The notes under the pieces were generated by a model. That model was not told the origin of the DNA. It saw only the letters and a program-made list of their open reading frames with translations, and made no database searches. DNA of 64,000 nt from Candidatus Hydrogenedentota bacterium (lineage in GTDB: Bacteria > Hydrogenedentota > Hydrogenedentia > Hydrogenedentales > SLHB01): NCBI GenBank assembly GCA_029552745.1, contig JAKPDK010000152.1, positions 310,001 to 374,000 on the forward strand, in the 5' to 3' direction. How positions within the stretch are numbered: the stretch's first letter is position 1; each line of letters opens with the position of its first letter. The position numbers were made by a program, and so were the translations under genes. Of this stretch, positions 26,311-35,343 are shown piece after piece.

Positions 26311-28146
26311 TTATTCTACGGTCACACTTTTTGCCAGATTTCTGGGCTGATCCACGTCACAACCGCGGTTTGCCGCAACATAATAGGCAAACAGTTGCAA
26401 CGGAACAGCGACTACGATCGGGCTAAATGGTTCGTAGCAAGGCGGCACATAGAAGATGTCATGGCTGTGCGCTCGGATGTCTTCATCGCCCAGTGTTGCA
26501 ACAGTCAAAACGATACCTTTGCGCGCCCGAATCTCCTGAATGTTGGACACCATCTTGTCGTAGGTATCCCCTTGAACCGCGATGCACACCACGGGCAGTT
26601 TATCGGTCACAAGAGCGATCGGACCGTGCTTCATCTCACCCGCCGCGTACCCTTCTGCATGGATATAGGAAATCTCCTTCAGTTTCAGGGCTCCTTCTAG
26701 TGCGCTGGGGAAGTTGAAACTTCTTCCCAGATACAAGGCACTTTCCGCTTCCAAGTATTTCGGGTCTTTGGCACAACGTACGATATCTTCCTGGTTGTCC
26801 AATACCCACTGGATTTTTTCAGGTATTTCGCGCAAATAGGCGATTAATTCTTTTGCCTGGCTCTTTGACATCAAGCCCCGAGTTTCAGCGAGCCAAATGG
26901 CAAACAATGCGAACGCCGTGCATTGAGATGTATATGCTTTGGTGGATGCCACGCCAATTTCGGGACCCGCTTGTTGATAAATTACACCATGAGACTCGCG
27001 CGCAACGCTGGAACCCACCACATTCACGATCGAAGCGACTTTCGCGCCGCGCTTCTTAGCAATTCGAATTGCCTCCAACGTATCCGCTGTTTCACCTGAC
27101 TGGGAAACGGGAATCATCAAGGTGTTCTTTGGAACGATTGGGTCGCGGTACCTGTACTCGGAAGCCAAGTCGAGTTCCACAGGAGTTCGGGCGAATTTTT
27201 CAATCAGGTATTTCCCGACCATGCCCGCATGCCACGCCGTACCGCACGCCACAATCACAATTTTCTCGAACGCCTTGAGCTCCTCTTCCGAAATGTTCAT
27301 GTCTCTGAGAATCACCTGGTCGGAGCCCTCTTCCACTCTGCCACGCAACGTGTTCCTAATCACGTCGGGCTGCTGGTTGATCTCTTTCAGCATGAAATGC
27401 GGATAACCTTCTTTTTCCGCAGCGGCGTCGTCCCAGTCGACATGCTGTAGCGTCAGTGTGACCGGTTTGCCTTGAATATCCTCCACACGATAACCGTCAC
27501 GTCGGATTTCGCAGACCTGCCCATTGTCCAGATAAAGTACTTTGCGCGTGTATTTCATGATTGCCGGCACATCAGATGCAATAAAGCCTTCCTGATCACC
27601 CAGTCCAACAATAAGTGGACTGCCATGTCGGGCAGCAACTAGTACATCTGGATTGTGCTTACACACGACGCCAATGGCATAAGCCCCCGTGACATCTTGT
27701 AAAGCGCGCTGAACAGCCCGGAAAAGATCGCCCTTATAGTACTTACGCACTAGGTGAGCAATGGTCTCGGTGTCGGTCTGACTACGGAAGGTGACGCCTT
27801 CTTTTTGAAGTTGTTCCCTCAGTTCCTGATAGTTCTCGATAATGCCGTTGTGTACAACCGCAATTTCCATTTGCATGTCGAAATGCGGGTGAGAATTCGT
27901 TTCGCTGGGAACCCCGTGAGTCGCCCAACGTGTATGACCAATACCCAAAGGACCATTCAGAGGCTTTTCTTCCAGTTTTTTGTCAAGGGCCGTCAATTTT
28001 CCTAGACTTTTCACCCACTCTAGATTGCCGTCACGGACTACGGCGACTCCGGCAGAGTCGTAGCCCCGGTATTCTAGTCGGTGCAGACCCGCCAAAATGA
28101 CCTCTACTGCGTTTTTAGACCCGATATAACCCACAATACCGCACAT
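26311..28146 (-). CDS. glmS: Glutamine-fructose-6-phosphate aminotransferase (isomerising)
   Basis: Makes glucosamine-6-phosphate from fructose-6-phosphate and glutamine, the entry to UDP-GlcNAc, peptidoglycan and LPS. MCGIVGYIG starts the class II glutaminase domain, with Cys2 as nucleophile after Met removal. The two SIS sugar-binding domains follow (ACGTAWHAGMVGKY, PVSQSGETADTLEA, and GRSFNFPSALEGALKLKEISYIHAEGY). It ends NLAKSVTVE as usual. Length 611 is standard. An AGGAG site precedes the ATG. The 48-base leader is too short for a glmS ribozyme. It follows the COG2426 gene and surE on the same strand. Confidence 0.97.
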   Translation of the reverse strand: MCGIVGYIGSKNAVEVILAGLHRLEYRGYDSAGVAVVRDGNLEWVKSLGKLTALDKKLEEKPLNGPLGIGHTRWATHGVPSETNSHPHFDMQMEIAVVHNGIIENYQELREQLQKEGVTFRSQTDTETIAHLVRKYYKGDLFRAVQRALQDVTGAYAIGVVCKHNPDVLVAARHGSPLIVGLGDQEGFIASDVPAIMKYTRKVLYLDNGQVCEIRRDGYRVEDIQGKPVTLTLQHVDWDDAAAEKEGYPHFMLKEINQQPDVIRNTLRGRVEEGSDQVILRDMNISEEELKAFEKIVIVACGTAWHAGMVGKYLIEKFARTPVELDLASEYRYRDPIVPKNTLMIPVSQSGETADTLEAIRIAKKRGAKVASIVNVVGSSVARESHGVIYQQAGPEIGVASTKAYTSQCTAFALFAIWLAETRGLMSKSQAKELIAYLREIPEKIQWVLDNQEDIVRCAKDPKYLEAESALYLGRSFNFPSALEGALKLKEISYIHAEGYAAGEMKHGPIALVTDKLPVVCIAVQGDTYDKMVSNIQEIRARKGIVLTVATLGDEDIRAHSHDIFYVPPCYEPFSPIVVAVPLQLFAYYVAANRGCDVDQPRNLAKSVTVE

Positions 28147-28194
28147 AATTACCTACCGCTCCTTTCTAAAGTGTTAAAATGTTTTTTTAACGTT

Positions 28195-28719
28195 TTAATT
28201 CAATGTATGACTCAGCCCCACCAGACGGATTACCAATTCACGCGCAAAAAGGGAAGCTGTCGACATGACAATACCCGCACCACACACCCCCAGAAAACAA
28301 GCCACCAGATTCTTTTTTTTGTCCAGTCCGAAAATATGGCCTGCCATAGCACCAGTCCACGCGCCTGTCATAGGTAGCGGGATAGCCACAAAAATAACCA
28401 AACCCCAAAACTCGTACTTTTCTATGTTCTTTCCTTTGCGCCTTGTCCGAGCAAACAACCAATCAACAAATCTTTCCCCAGTTTTCCAACGTTTCGCGAA
28501 ATTCGTTAAGGGTTCGAGAAACCAAATAATAACGGGAATGGGTAACATGTTCCCGATCACAGCAATCGGAAAAGCGTACCACAAGGGTAGTGGCTTTGAC
28601 CACAACAAAGCAAGCGGCAACGCTCCTCGTAACTCAACAATCGGCAAGGTAGCCAACAAAAATGTTGCCACAGGCAACGAAAAGTGATTGGCTATTGCCG
28701 TGACTAGCCATTCTTTCAC
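28195..28719 (-). CDS. COG2426 small multi-drug export family membrane protein
   Basis: Integral membrane protein of the family named small multi-drug export (PF06695); actual transport function unproven. The 174 residues have about four membrane segments. The signature ATLPIVELRGALPLAL sits near residue 25, followed by NMLPIPVIIWFL and VAIPLPMTGAWTGAMAGHIFGL. It overlaps surE by 4 bases and precedes glmS by 48 bases. Confidence 0.9.
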   Translation of the reverse strand: MKEWLVTAIANHFSLPVATFLLATLPIVELRGALPLALLWSKPLPLWYAFPIAVIGNMLPIPVIIWFLEPLTNFAKRWKTGERFVDWLFARTRRKGKNIEKYEFWGLVIFVAIPLPMTGAWTGAMAGHIFGLDKKKNLVACFLGVCGAGIVMSTASLFARELVIRLVGLSHTLN

Positions 28720-29489
28720 AGTGTTTCTCCAATGGTTAACCCATTAAACAACCCGCGAAGTTGGTCAAGAACATCGTAGTGCGTTATATCCCTGTGCAAT
28801 GGAGTCACACTGATACAGTCATGCTCAATTGCATCAAAATCGGTACCTATTTCTCGAACATGGGAGGGAGCAGCCCCGCCAATCCAGTAATATCTCACTC
28901 CACGGGGGTCTTCTCGAGAAATGATCTCATCTTGATAGTCCCGTTTTCCCATCCGCGTTATCCTTATCCCACGAACGCTTGACAGGGGTAGGTCAGGTAC
29001 ATTTACGTTGAGAACCGTGTCTGTGGGTAAGCCCTCTCGCAGTATAACAGCTGCCATTTTTGCCGCAACTACCCCAGCAGTGGTCAAATGCCTTGGTTGA
29101 CGCGAAACCACTGATATTGCAAAAGAATCCACGCCCAACAACATACCCTCGTAAGCCCCCGCCACCGTGCCAGAATAGGTGACATCGTCCCCAAGATTAG
29201 GACCAGCGTTGATACCTGAAACGACTAGGTCGGGTCGACGCGGCAGCAGGCTGCGTACGGCAAGCATTACGCAGTCCGTTGGAGTACCATCTACCATATA
29301 CTGCCGTTCCCCCACCTGGGTGACGCGTAGGGGACGATGTAATGAGACTCCGTGTCCTACGGCGCTCTGTTCGCGGTCTGGTGCATACACCCAGACTTCA
29401 CCGTAGGGTTCGAGCATTTTAGCCAGTTCGGCTATGCCGGCGGAATATATGCCATCGTCATTTGTCACCAAAATCAGCGGGGCACTCAT
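28716..29489 (-). CDS. surE: 5'/3'-nucleotidase SurE
   Basis: Metal-dependent nucleotidase that dephosphorylates nucleoside 5'- and 3'-monophosphates. LVTNDDGIYS carries the metal-binding DD pair near residues 9-10, SAVGHG, VVSGINAGPNLGDDVTYSGTVAGA near 85-108, and GTDFDAIEHDCISVTPL at the C-terminus are all SurE motifs. I place the start at 29489 (MSAPLILVTNDDG) with GGAAA 9 bases upstream, rather than 14 codons earlier. It diverges from the orphan receiver protein; the 217-base AT-rich spacer holds the promoters. Confidence 0.96.
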   Translation of the reverse strand: MSAPLILVTNDDGIYSAGIAELAKMLEPYGEVWVYAPDREQSAVGHGVSLHRPLRVTQVGERQYMVDGTPTDCVMLAVRSLLPRRPDLVVSGINAGPNLGDDVTYSGTVAGAYEGMLLGVDSFAISVVSRQPRHLTTAGVVAAKMAAVILREGLPTDTVLNVNVPDLPLSSVRGIRITRMGKRDYQDEIISREDPRGVRYYWIGGAAPSHVREIGTDFDAIEHDCISVTPLHRDITHYDVLDQLRGLFNGLTIGETL

Positions 29490-29639
29490 TGCATGAATTT
29501 CCAAGCGAGGACTATAAATATGAAAAGGCAACTGATTAACAGAGATGAAATATTACCACAGGTTTTCATGTTGGATCAAAATGATCGAATTTTCCATAAA
29601 CAGCCTAAAAAATTTTGTATTGTAAAGCAATTCTTGGTG

Positions 29640-29645
29640 TATAAT
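29640..29645 (+). promoter_or_regulatory. -10 element before the receiver gene
   Basis: A consensus TATAAT stands 61 bases before the GTG start in a very AT-rich spacer. The -35 is poor at 17 bases (TATTGT). Confidence 0.5.
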
Positions 29646-29658
29646 ATAGTTGAAAACC

Positions 29659-29677
29659 AAATAGCAAAGTGCTATTT
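29659..29677. promoter_or_regulatory. Perfect palindrome, candidate operator
   Basis: AAATAGCA and TGCTATTT form a perfect 8-bp inverted repeat with a 3-base centre. It begins about 7 bases after the expected transcription start of the receiver gene, a position suited to a repressor or a leader hairpin. A further half-site-like GCTATTT follows at 29680-29686. Confidence 0.5.
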
Positions 29678-29706
29678 ATGCTATTTAACTAAAAAGGCTT
29701 ATTCCT

Positions 29707-30069
29707 GTGAGTAATAAGCGGATTCTTATAGTGGACGATGAGGAAAACATTAGGTTCGCACTCAAACGATGGTTCGAGTGGAACGGCTATGAAGTCGACG
29801 TGGCGGACGATGGAGATGTCGCGGTTGAAAAATGTCGGTCGTCAGCATACGACGTTGTGACACTAGACATTGAAATGCCTAGGATGAATGGAAAACACGC
29901 GCTAAAAGTCATCCGTGAATGTCGTCCCGAGACAAAAGTGATCGTTTTGACAGGGTATTCTGAAGAGTTGACTGATCCAGCCCTTCAAGGTGCGCAGAAG
30001 ATCATGATCAAACCAGTGAGTTTAACCGTCTTAGAAAAAGAAGTTCGCGAACTCATCGAAACTCCGTAG
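29707..30069 (+). CDS. Stand-alone response-regulator receiver domain
   Basis: A CheY-like receiver with no output domain (120 residues). RILIVDDEENIR supplies the acidic pocket (D10, D11), DVVTLDIEMPRMNG has the phospho-acceptor aspartate near 53, VLTGYSE the conserved threonine, and IMIKPVS the lysine. It should receive phosphate from a histidine kinase and act by protein contact. The nearest kinase gene is 24 kb away (53.8 kb); no partner adjoins it. Start is GTG with AAGG upstream. Confidence 0.92.
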   Translation: MSNKRILIVDDEENIRFALKRWFEWNGYEVDVADDGDVAVEKCRSSAYDVVTLDIEMPRMNGKHALKVIRECRPETKVIVLTGYSEELTDPALQGAQKIMIKPVSLTVLEKEVRELIETP

Positions 30070-30088
30070 TCTTTCCTCTGAAATCACC

Positions 30089-30955
30089 CTATTCTTTGAT
30101 ACCGGTCAGGACAATCCCCTTTACAAAATACTGTTGTGCGGAAAAGAAGATGATAATAACAGGGATAACCGCTACCAAGCTGGCTGCCATGATGTAGTTC
30201 GCAAACATCGCCTCCGCGCTCTTAAACATATAAATCCCCATGGAAATGGGGTATTTCACGTAATCGTTCAGATAGATCAGAGGACCTTCAAAATTGTTCC
30301 ATATCCCGATGAAACTGAGGACGCATATGGTGGCTACGGCGGGTTTTGATAGAGGGACCATGATGGTTAGAAAAATTCGCCACGTAGAGCATCCGTCTAT
30401 GCGGGCAGCATCCTCAAGGGCTGTAGGTATGGTCTTGAAAAACTGCCTCATCAGAAAAATGTTGAAGACCCCGCCCCCGAAATAGGCTGGCACAATTAGC
30501 GGCAGCCAAGTGTTCACCCATCCAATCTTATTAAAAAGAATAAAGATGGGAATCATTGTCACTTGTCCCGGCAGCATGATGGTACTGAGAAGGACCACAA
30601 ACAAGAAGTCTCGGAAGGGCCAGCGCAACCTTGCGAAACTGTATCCGACCAAACAGGAACTAAGAACCATTCCAAAGAGCGCTAACCCAGTAATAATGAA
30701 CGTATTGATTATGAAAATGTGGAATGGCAAAACCCGGAAAATTTCGACATAATTGCTAAACCGGGGTGGGTTTGGTATCCACACCCGCGGCACCTTATAA
30801 ATTTCATAAAACGTTTTCAGGCTGTCGCCCAACGTGATGAAAAAAGGTATCGCAAACAAAAAAGACAAAACGATCAGCACAATCAAGCCAAGGGCACGTT
30901 CCACGCGCCTTGTCCACTTCATGCTGCCTTTGAGATCAGATTTCTCCATTGACAC
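30089..30955 (-). CDS. Sugar ABC transporter permease (MalG/CUT1 type)
   Basis: Inner-membrane permease of a CUT1-type carbohydrate importer. Six hydrophobic segments span the 288 residues. The EAA loop reads ALEDAARIDGCSTWRIFLTIMVPLSKPA near 190-217 and contacts the ATPase. It begins with GTG, sharing one base with the stop of the fused binding-protein/permease gene upstream (TAGTG); ATG at 30947-30949 is an alternative. No ATPase gene lies in the window, so a shared MsmX/UgpC-like ATPase encoded elsewhere is expected. Confidence 0.94.
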   Translation of the reverse strand: MSMEKSDLKGSMKWTRRVERALGLIVLIVLSFLFAIPFFITLGDSLKTFYEIYKVPRVWIPNPPRFSNYVEIFRVLPFHIFIINTFIITGLALFGMVLSSCLVGYSFARLRWPFRDFLFVVLLSTIMLPGQVTMIPIFILFNKIGWVNTWLPLIVPAYFGGGVFNIFLMRQFFKTIPTALEDAARIDGCSTWRIFLTIMVPLSKPAVATICVLSFIGIWNNFEGPLIYLNDYVKYPISMGIYMFKSAEAMFANYIMAASLVAVIPVIIIFFSAQQYFVKGIVLTGIKE

Positions 30956-33489
30956 TACGCTTTCTTTTCACCTTCATAATAAACCCAGACCGCACTCGAA
31001 CGAATGACAAGCATCGTCATTGCCAAGATAATTACGAAAAGGATCCATGCCAGGGCAGAGGCATACCCCATCTCGTAGTGAACAAACGCCTTGATATACA
31101 AATGTACGACATAGAAAAGCAACGAATTGTCTATACCCCCGGTGCCATTTGTAATGATGAAAGCCTGCATGAATATCTGTAGAGAGCCTATCATACCCAT
31201 AATGAGGTTAAAATAGATGGTGGGAGTCAACATCGGAAGAGTGATATTCCAGAACTTCCTTAACCGACTTGCTCCGTCCAAGTCAGCCACTTCGTAGAGT
31301 TGGTCGGGGACACCCTGAAGTCCGGCTAGAAAAATGAGCATACCTCCACCACCCGCGCCCCATAACCGCATGATTATCATTGCCGGCTTTGCCCATGCTG
31401 GGTCGCTTAACCATTGGGGAACCGGTAAATCGATAAAAGCGAAGATTACCGATTTATCGAGCATGTAGTTAAGCCAACGAAGAAATGCGTTTAGTGGCCC
31501 ATTAATAGGATTAAAAATATACATCCACAGGATGACCGTAGCCACACCTGCCACAATACTAGGTAAGTAAAACGTAGTGCGGAAAATGGTGATGCCCCGT
31601 ATCTTTTGATTTAACAAAAGGGCAAGCCCCAAGGACAAGGCTAGATTCAAAGGAACAGAAAAAACAGCAAAATAGAAGGTATTATAGAGCGCTTTTCGTA
31701 CCAGGGGATCTCCGTGGACGGGATCACTTGAAAAGGCACGGATAAAATTACTCAACCCGATAAACTCAATCTTGTCCAGCGATTTGTACGGGTCCCATTC
31801 ACAAAAACTGAGCAAAATACTGAATGCGATGGGGAATGCCGTGAACAAAAATAATCCGATAATCCAAGGTGACGCAAATAGGAAACCTTCGAGTGCCTCT
31901 TGCCGCATCATGCGGCTCTTGAGCATATGAACACTCTCCTGGCATTCCTGAAGAAAATGTTTTCTGATGGGCGGGACAAGCATAAACCCGCCCACAATAA
32001 ACATTAGAATAATCAACGTGAGCCCGGACGCTTTTTGCCAGGAATAAGGGTCATGCTTTTTGGGTGGGGCGCCCCATTCCTCCAAGTCCTTCTCTAAAAC
32101 TTGGTTAACCAAAGGTTCCAATTTAGGAATCCAGAGAGCAGGAGATGTGTCTTCTTTACGAGCGTCTGCTGTGTTCAGAACATCAAAGACTTTTTGCATA
32201 GCATCGCGAAGTTCCAAGTATCTCGGCGTGAGAGGTGTCAGTTTTCCATAATCAAATGCCTCGATAGCAACTTCCTCTCTCGCAGGAGTTTCTGGATTAG
32301 GATACGTTTCTTCTGCAATCTTCCGCCGAACCGGAACCCCGCGTTGATTCCCCCCAATATCTCTCTGGATTTCATCGCTGAGCAAAAGCTTTATGAAACG
32401 CCAGCCGATTTCTTTCATCTCCGGACTTGCGTGAGCATTCAACGAGATACCGTCCCAAGTCACACGTGTATACCTGTCTCCATGCGGTCCAATAGGCATG
32501 TGTGCTACATCCCACCGCATGGCGTCTTTCACACGATTCAGCGTCGGAATCATGTAGGACCCTGCCGGTACCATCGCCAACCTGCCTGTCAAGATCTGAA
32601 CTTCGGTGCCAAAACCCTCCATTTCACCCGACCATGCAATGGAATGGTCTTTGTACTTCATGTCATAAATGAACTGTGCAGCTTCGACGCTTCGTGGCCC
32701 ATGTATGGCACTTTTTGTGAAGTCCTCGTTTAGAACCTCTCCTCCAAAACTCCAGAGAAACGGCTCAAAACCCAAAAAACCGAAGGCCAGATTTGTACCG
32801 AATTGGTCCAGATTACCGTCGCCATCGACATCTTTCGTTAATCGCCGCGCAATGTCTCTAAACTCATCATAGGTCCAATTATCATGTGGATAGGGAATTC
32901 CCTCGGCATCAAAAATGTCTTTGTTGTAAAACATGATGATAGAATTGCCATCCCACGGAAGTCCGCCTTGAAACCCGCGATAATTGAAACTTGCCAAGGC
33001 AGTGGGCAGATACACTCTCTCGAAATTGGGGTCACGTTTTTCTTCTGGAGTCTCCATGTACTCCAGTTCATCGGCTAGGTCTTGTTCTATTTTGTCGCTC
33101 CGACGCATGATATAGGGGCGCAAGTCCTCCAAATATCCTCGAATCGCATAGGTAGGAAATATTTCATCATCCATAAGGATAATTTCGGGGGCAGTATTGG
33201 TCACGAGTACAAGCTGAAGCTTGCGGCCATAATCGCCCACATACCACTCTCGTTTGACACGAATTCCAGGATTTTCTTCCTCAAACTGCTCACAGACCCT
33301 TCGAAAGAAATCGTTGTCAACAAAGTTCGCCCAGTAACAGAACCGGATTTGCTTTTCCTGGGCGCTGGCAACACCCCCAACCGCGGACAAAAGACAGAGA
33401 ACCCATATTGTAATTACAATGTGTCGCACCTTATGAAACCCCAGTAATTCGACTATCTCCAAAAATGGCACACTACAATAACAAGTCAC
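30955..33489 (-). CDS. Sugar-binding protein fused to ABC permease (MalE-MalF type)
   Basis: One 844-residue polypeptide combines two importer parts usually made separately. A signal sequence (about 22-43, HIVITIWVLCLLSAVGGVASAQ) leads into a family 1 extracellular solute-binding domain (about 46-475: FCYWANFVDNDFF, NTAPEIILMDDE, FYNKDIFDAEGIPYP). A membrane helix at about 488-508 and a cytoplasmic stretch follow. Then comes a MalF-like permease (about 535-840) with EAA loop EVADLDGASRLRKFWNITLP near 727. The reading frame is continuous, so the fusion is not an obvious assembly artefact. Start could be GTG at 33429 instead. Ligand unknown, presumably a sugar or oligosaccharide. Confidence 0.9.
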   Translation of the reverse strand: MTCYCSVPFLEIVELLGFHKVRHIVITIWVLCLLSAVGGVASAQEKQIRFCYWANFVDNDFFRRVCEQFEEENPGIRVKREWYVGDYGRKLQLVLVTNTAPEIILMDDEIFPTYAIRGYLEDLRPYIMRRSDKIEQDLADELEYMETPEEKRDPNFERVYLPTALASFNYRGFQGGLPWDGNSIIMFYNKDIFDAEGIPYPHDNWTYDEFRDIARRLTKDVDGDGNLDQFGTNLAFGFLGFEPFLWSFGGEVLNEDFTKSAIHGPRSVEAAQFIYDMKYKDHSIAWSGEMEGFGTEVQILTGRLAMVPAGSYMIPTLNRVKDAMRWDVAHMPIGPHGDRYTRVTWDGISLNAHASPEMKEIGWRFIKLLLSDEIQRDIGGNQRGVPVRRKIAEETYPNPETPAREEVAIEAFDYGKLTPLTPRYLELRDAMQKVFDVLNTADARKEDTSPALWIPKLEPLVNQVLEKDLEEWGAPPKKHDPYSWQKASGLTLIILMFIVGGFMLVPPIRKHFLQECQESVHMLKSRMMRQEALEGFLFASPWIIGLFLFTAFPIAFSILLSFCEWDPYKSLDKIEFIGLSNFIRAFSSDPVHGDPLVRKALYNTFYFAVFSVPLNLALSLGLALLLNQKIRGITIFRTTFYLPSIVAGVATVILWMYIFNPINGPLNAFLRWLNYMLDKSVIFAFIDLPVPQWLSDPAWAKPAMIIMRLWGAGGGGMLIFLAGLQGVPDQLYEVADLDGASRLRKFWNITLPMLTPTIYFNLIMGMIGSLQIFMQAFIITNGTGGIDNSLLFYVVHLYIKAFVHYEMGYASALAWILFVIILAMTMLVIRSSAVWVYYEGEKKA

Positions 33490-33544
33490 ATAGGATTGCT
33501 GTCAAGTTTTGCCTTTCGTTGCTTCGTGAATGAACTTCAAAATA

Positions 33545-34591
33545 TCACTTCCTTTCAATATTCGGACTAACGAGACGTTCGGCACTTGTGCGTCGGCGTA
33601 GCACGATTCGGTCGCTTGTAAACTGATAACCAAAATCGTTCACGAGCCATTGACGAATCAACAGGTCTAACACAGTGCGTATAGAAACCCCATGGAAAGC
33701 CACCGGATTTATTGGAATTTCTTTCATCCCTTCTTCAGCGGTAACAAGTATGCCGAGTTGATCGGATAAGCTCGGCAAGACTTCTCTCAACGGAACAGCA
33801 TGAGGTTCGAGACGTATCTTACCTTGTTCCCTGGGTGCTTGGGGTAGAATGACCTTAACTTTTGTTTCCAGATAGTTCCGCTGGCGATCGTCTAATGTTT
33901 CGGGATTCAACAAGCAAGAACGAGGATTAGGATTCCCAGGTGCCGAGATGAACAAATAATCTTCCGTGCAATCCACTTCAAGTGCTGCAACACGTGCCGA
34001 CTTGAGAATTGCTTCAATTGCCTCATGAAGCGGGATATCCCTTAATGCAATTTCGCCACATCTCGCTTCAGCTACCGCATTATCTGCGACAATGGTTGTG
34101 CCAAGTGCTTGTCCCAGCCAGGAAAAAACGGCATACAAAGGCATCCCGTTGCCGAAAGCAATCACGTCCACCTTTTGTACAAATTGTGGATAGGAAATTG
34201 AGGACAAGGAAATATTCATGAGCTGTTCATAGCCGGGCCAATAAAAAAAGAAATACGAAGGGCATTGCTGCAACGCACATTTAGTTTCTTTAGATAGTTT
34301 TTCGGCAACGGTTTTGAAATCAGCGTTTGAAAAACGGACTTGCGCAACCTGAATATCTTCTAGACCGTTCATCACAGCGAAACGCCCGCCGGCTTTTTCT
34401 CCGATCTTTTTTACAATATCAGCCAACGTCACATCTTCGAGTGAAATCGTAACGCGGTCAGAGAAGGTTGAAGGGTTAGGGGAAGAAACAGCTTCTGAAA
34501 CTTCTGGCTTTTGCTTTTTGGCAGAACTTGCACAAGAAAACACAAGCAAACAAACACAGGTGACAAAGACTATCTCGCTTTTTGCGAACAT
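33545..34591 (-). CDS. Lipoprotein with STN/secretin-N-like repeats
   Basis: The N-terminus ends with a lipobox, LLVFSC, near residue 20, so this should be a lipoprotein. Residues 50-110 (VTLADIVKKIGEKAGGRF) and about 150-195 (GMPLYAVFSWLGQALGTTIV, IPLHEAIEAIL) look like STN or secretin-N beta-alpha units. Another pair lies at 270-330 (VPLREVLPSLSDQLGILV, VSIRTVLDLLIRQW). Such units occur in secretins and TonB receptors, but no beta-barrel or secretin pore follows here. It may be a pilotin-like or assembly partner of a secretin encoded elsewhere. It lies just upstream of the ABC importer on the same strand, across a 55-base spacer. Confidence 0.72.
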   Translation of the reverse strand: MFAKSEIVFVTCVCLLVFSCASSAKKQKPEVSEAVSSPNPSTFSDRVTISLEDVTLADIVKKIGEKAGGRFAVMNGLEDIQVAQVRFSNADFKTVAEKLSKETKCALQQCPSYFFFYWPGYEQLMNISLSSISYPQFVQKVDVIAFGNGMPLYAVFSWLGQALGTTIVADNAVAEARCGEIALRDIPLHEAIEAILKSARVAALEVDCTEDYLFISAPGNPNPRSCLLNPETLDDRQRNYLETKVKVILPQAPREQGKIRLEPHAVPLREVLPSLSDQLGILVTAEEGMKEIPINPVAFHGVSIRTVLDLLIRQWLVNDFGYQFTSDRIVLRRRTSAERLVSPNIERK

Positions 34592-34731
34592 GTCTTGGTT
34601 CTCTCCAAACCTAACGCCGTCATTTCGCGCCCTCGCTGTGAACGTTGATGAACGGTTCGTTATATCGCGTCTATTCCTAGACCATCGTCCTGAAAGTTGT
34701 CAAACGCTCGGCTATCCACTATACTTTGTGT

Positions 34732-35334
34732 ATGGTTCTCAGTGCCATATTTTTCTACCTTTTTTCGGCAGCTTCAAATCCTGAAACGGATTCGCTGCCC
34801 GTGTATGTTTTCCATGTCTCCAAAGCCAACCGGGAGGAAACGCTTCACGGAAAAATCCTTGAGGAAGGAGCTCGCCACTACAAGATTCTCCTGGACTACC
34901 CTTGGCAAGACTCGAATCGTACGCGCACGGTTTTTAAGAGCGACTTGAAAGGCAATCCGGTAATTGAACTTCGGTCAGATAGAGAAGCGCGCCTTCAAAA
35001 AGGCTGGAAAGATTTTTATGAATCGCGTGCCGAAGTCAATATCGGAACCATAGATGACCCGAAGCCCGTACCCAAACAAGCCTTTGAACTTGCTAATCGT
35101 GCCCGAGAATTAGCGAAAACGGCGGAGGAAACTTACGCGGCAACGTTTCGAGCCATACCGATTTCCTACGATAAGCTTGAAACTGCACAGTCTTCGAACG
35201 CTACTTCCTCGAAAACAATCCCCCCGGGGACCAGAAGGCTTCTTGCCGTAGTTATTATCGTGGCGATGATTATCGCAATTGCGCTCATTGCGAGGACGTT
35301 CGTGTCAGAAGAGTCCTCCCAGACACAATCTTGA
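34732..35334 (+). CDS. Membrane protein of unknown function
   Basis: Not recognised. The 200-residue product starts with a hydrophobic signal-like segment (MVLSAIFFYLFSAAS) and ends with a single membrane helix (LLAVVIIVAMIIAIALIARTF, about 168-188). Between them is a soluble domain with alternating strands (LPVYVFHVSKAN, HYKILLDYPW) and a helical ELANRARELAKTAEETYAATF. The topology suggests a periplasmic domain held by a C-terminal anchor. I chose the ATG at 34732; a TTG two codons earlier is possible. It is transcribed toward the minus-strand cyclase gene. Confidence 0.65.
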   Translation: MVLSAIFFYLFSAASNPETDSLPVYVFHVSKANREETLHGKILEEGARHYKILLDYPWQDSNRTRTVFKSDLKGNPVIELRSDREARLQKGWKDFYESRAEVNIGTIDDPKPVPKQAFELANRARELAKTAEETYAATFRAIPISYDKLETAQSSNATSSKTIPPGTRRLLAVVIIVAMIIAIALIARTFVSEESSQTQS

Positions 35335-35343
35335 GGGGTACAG

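Noticed and set aside
28147-28194. glmS ribozyme
   Set aside because: The leader is only 48 bases, AT-rich and without the conserved ribozyme core.
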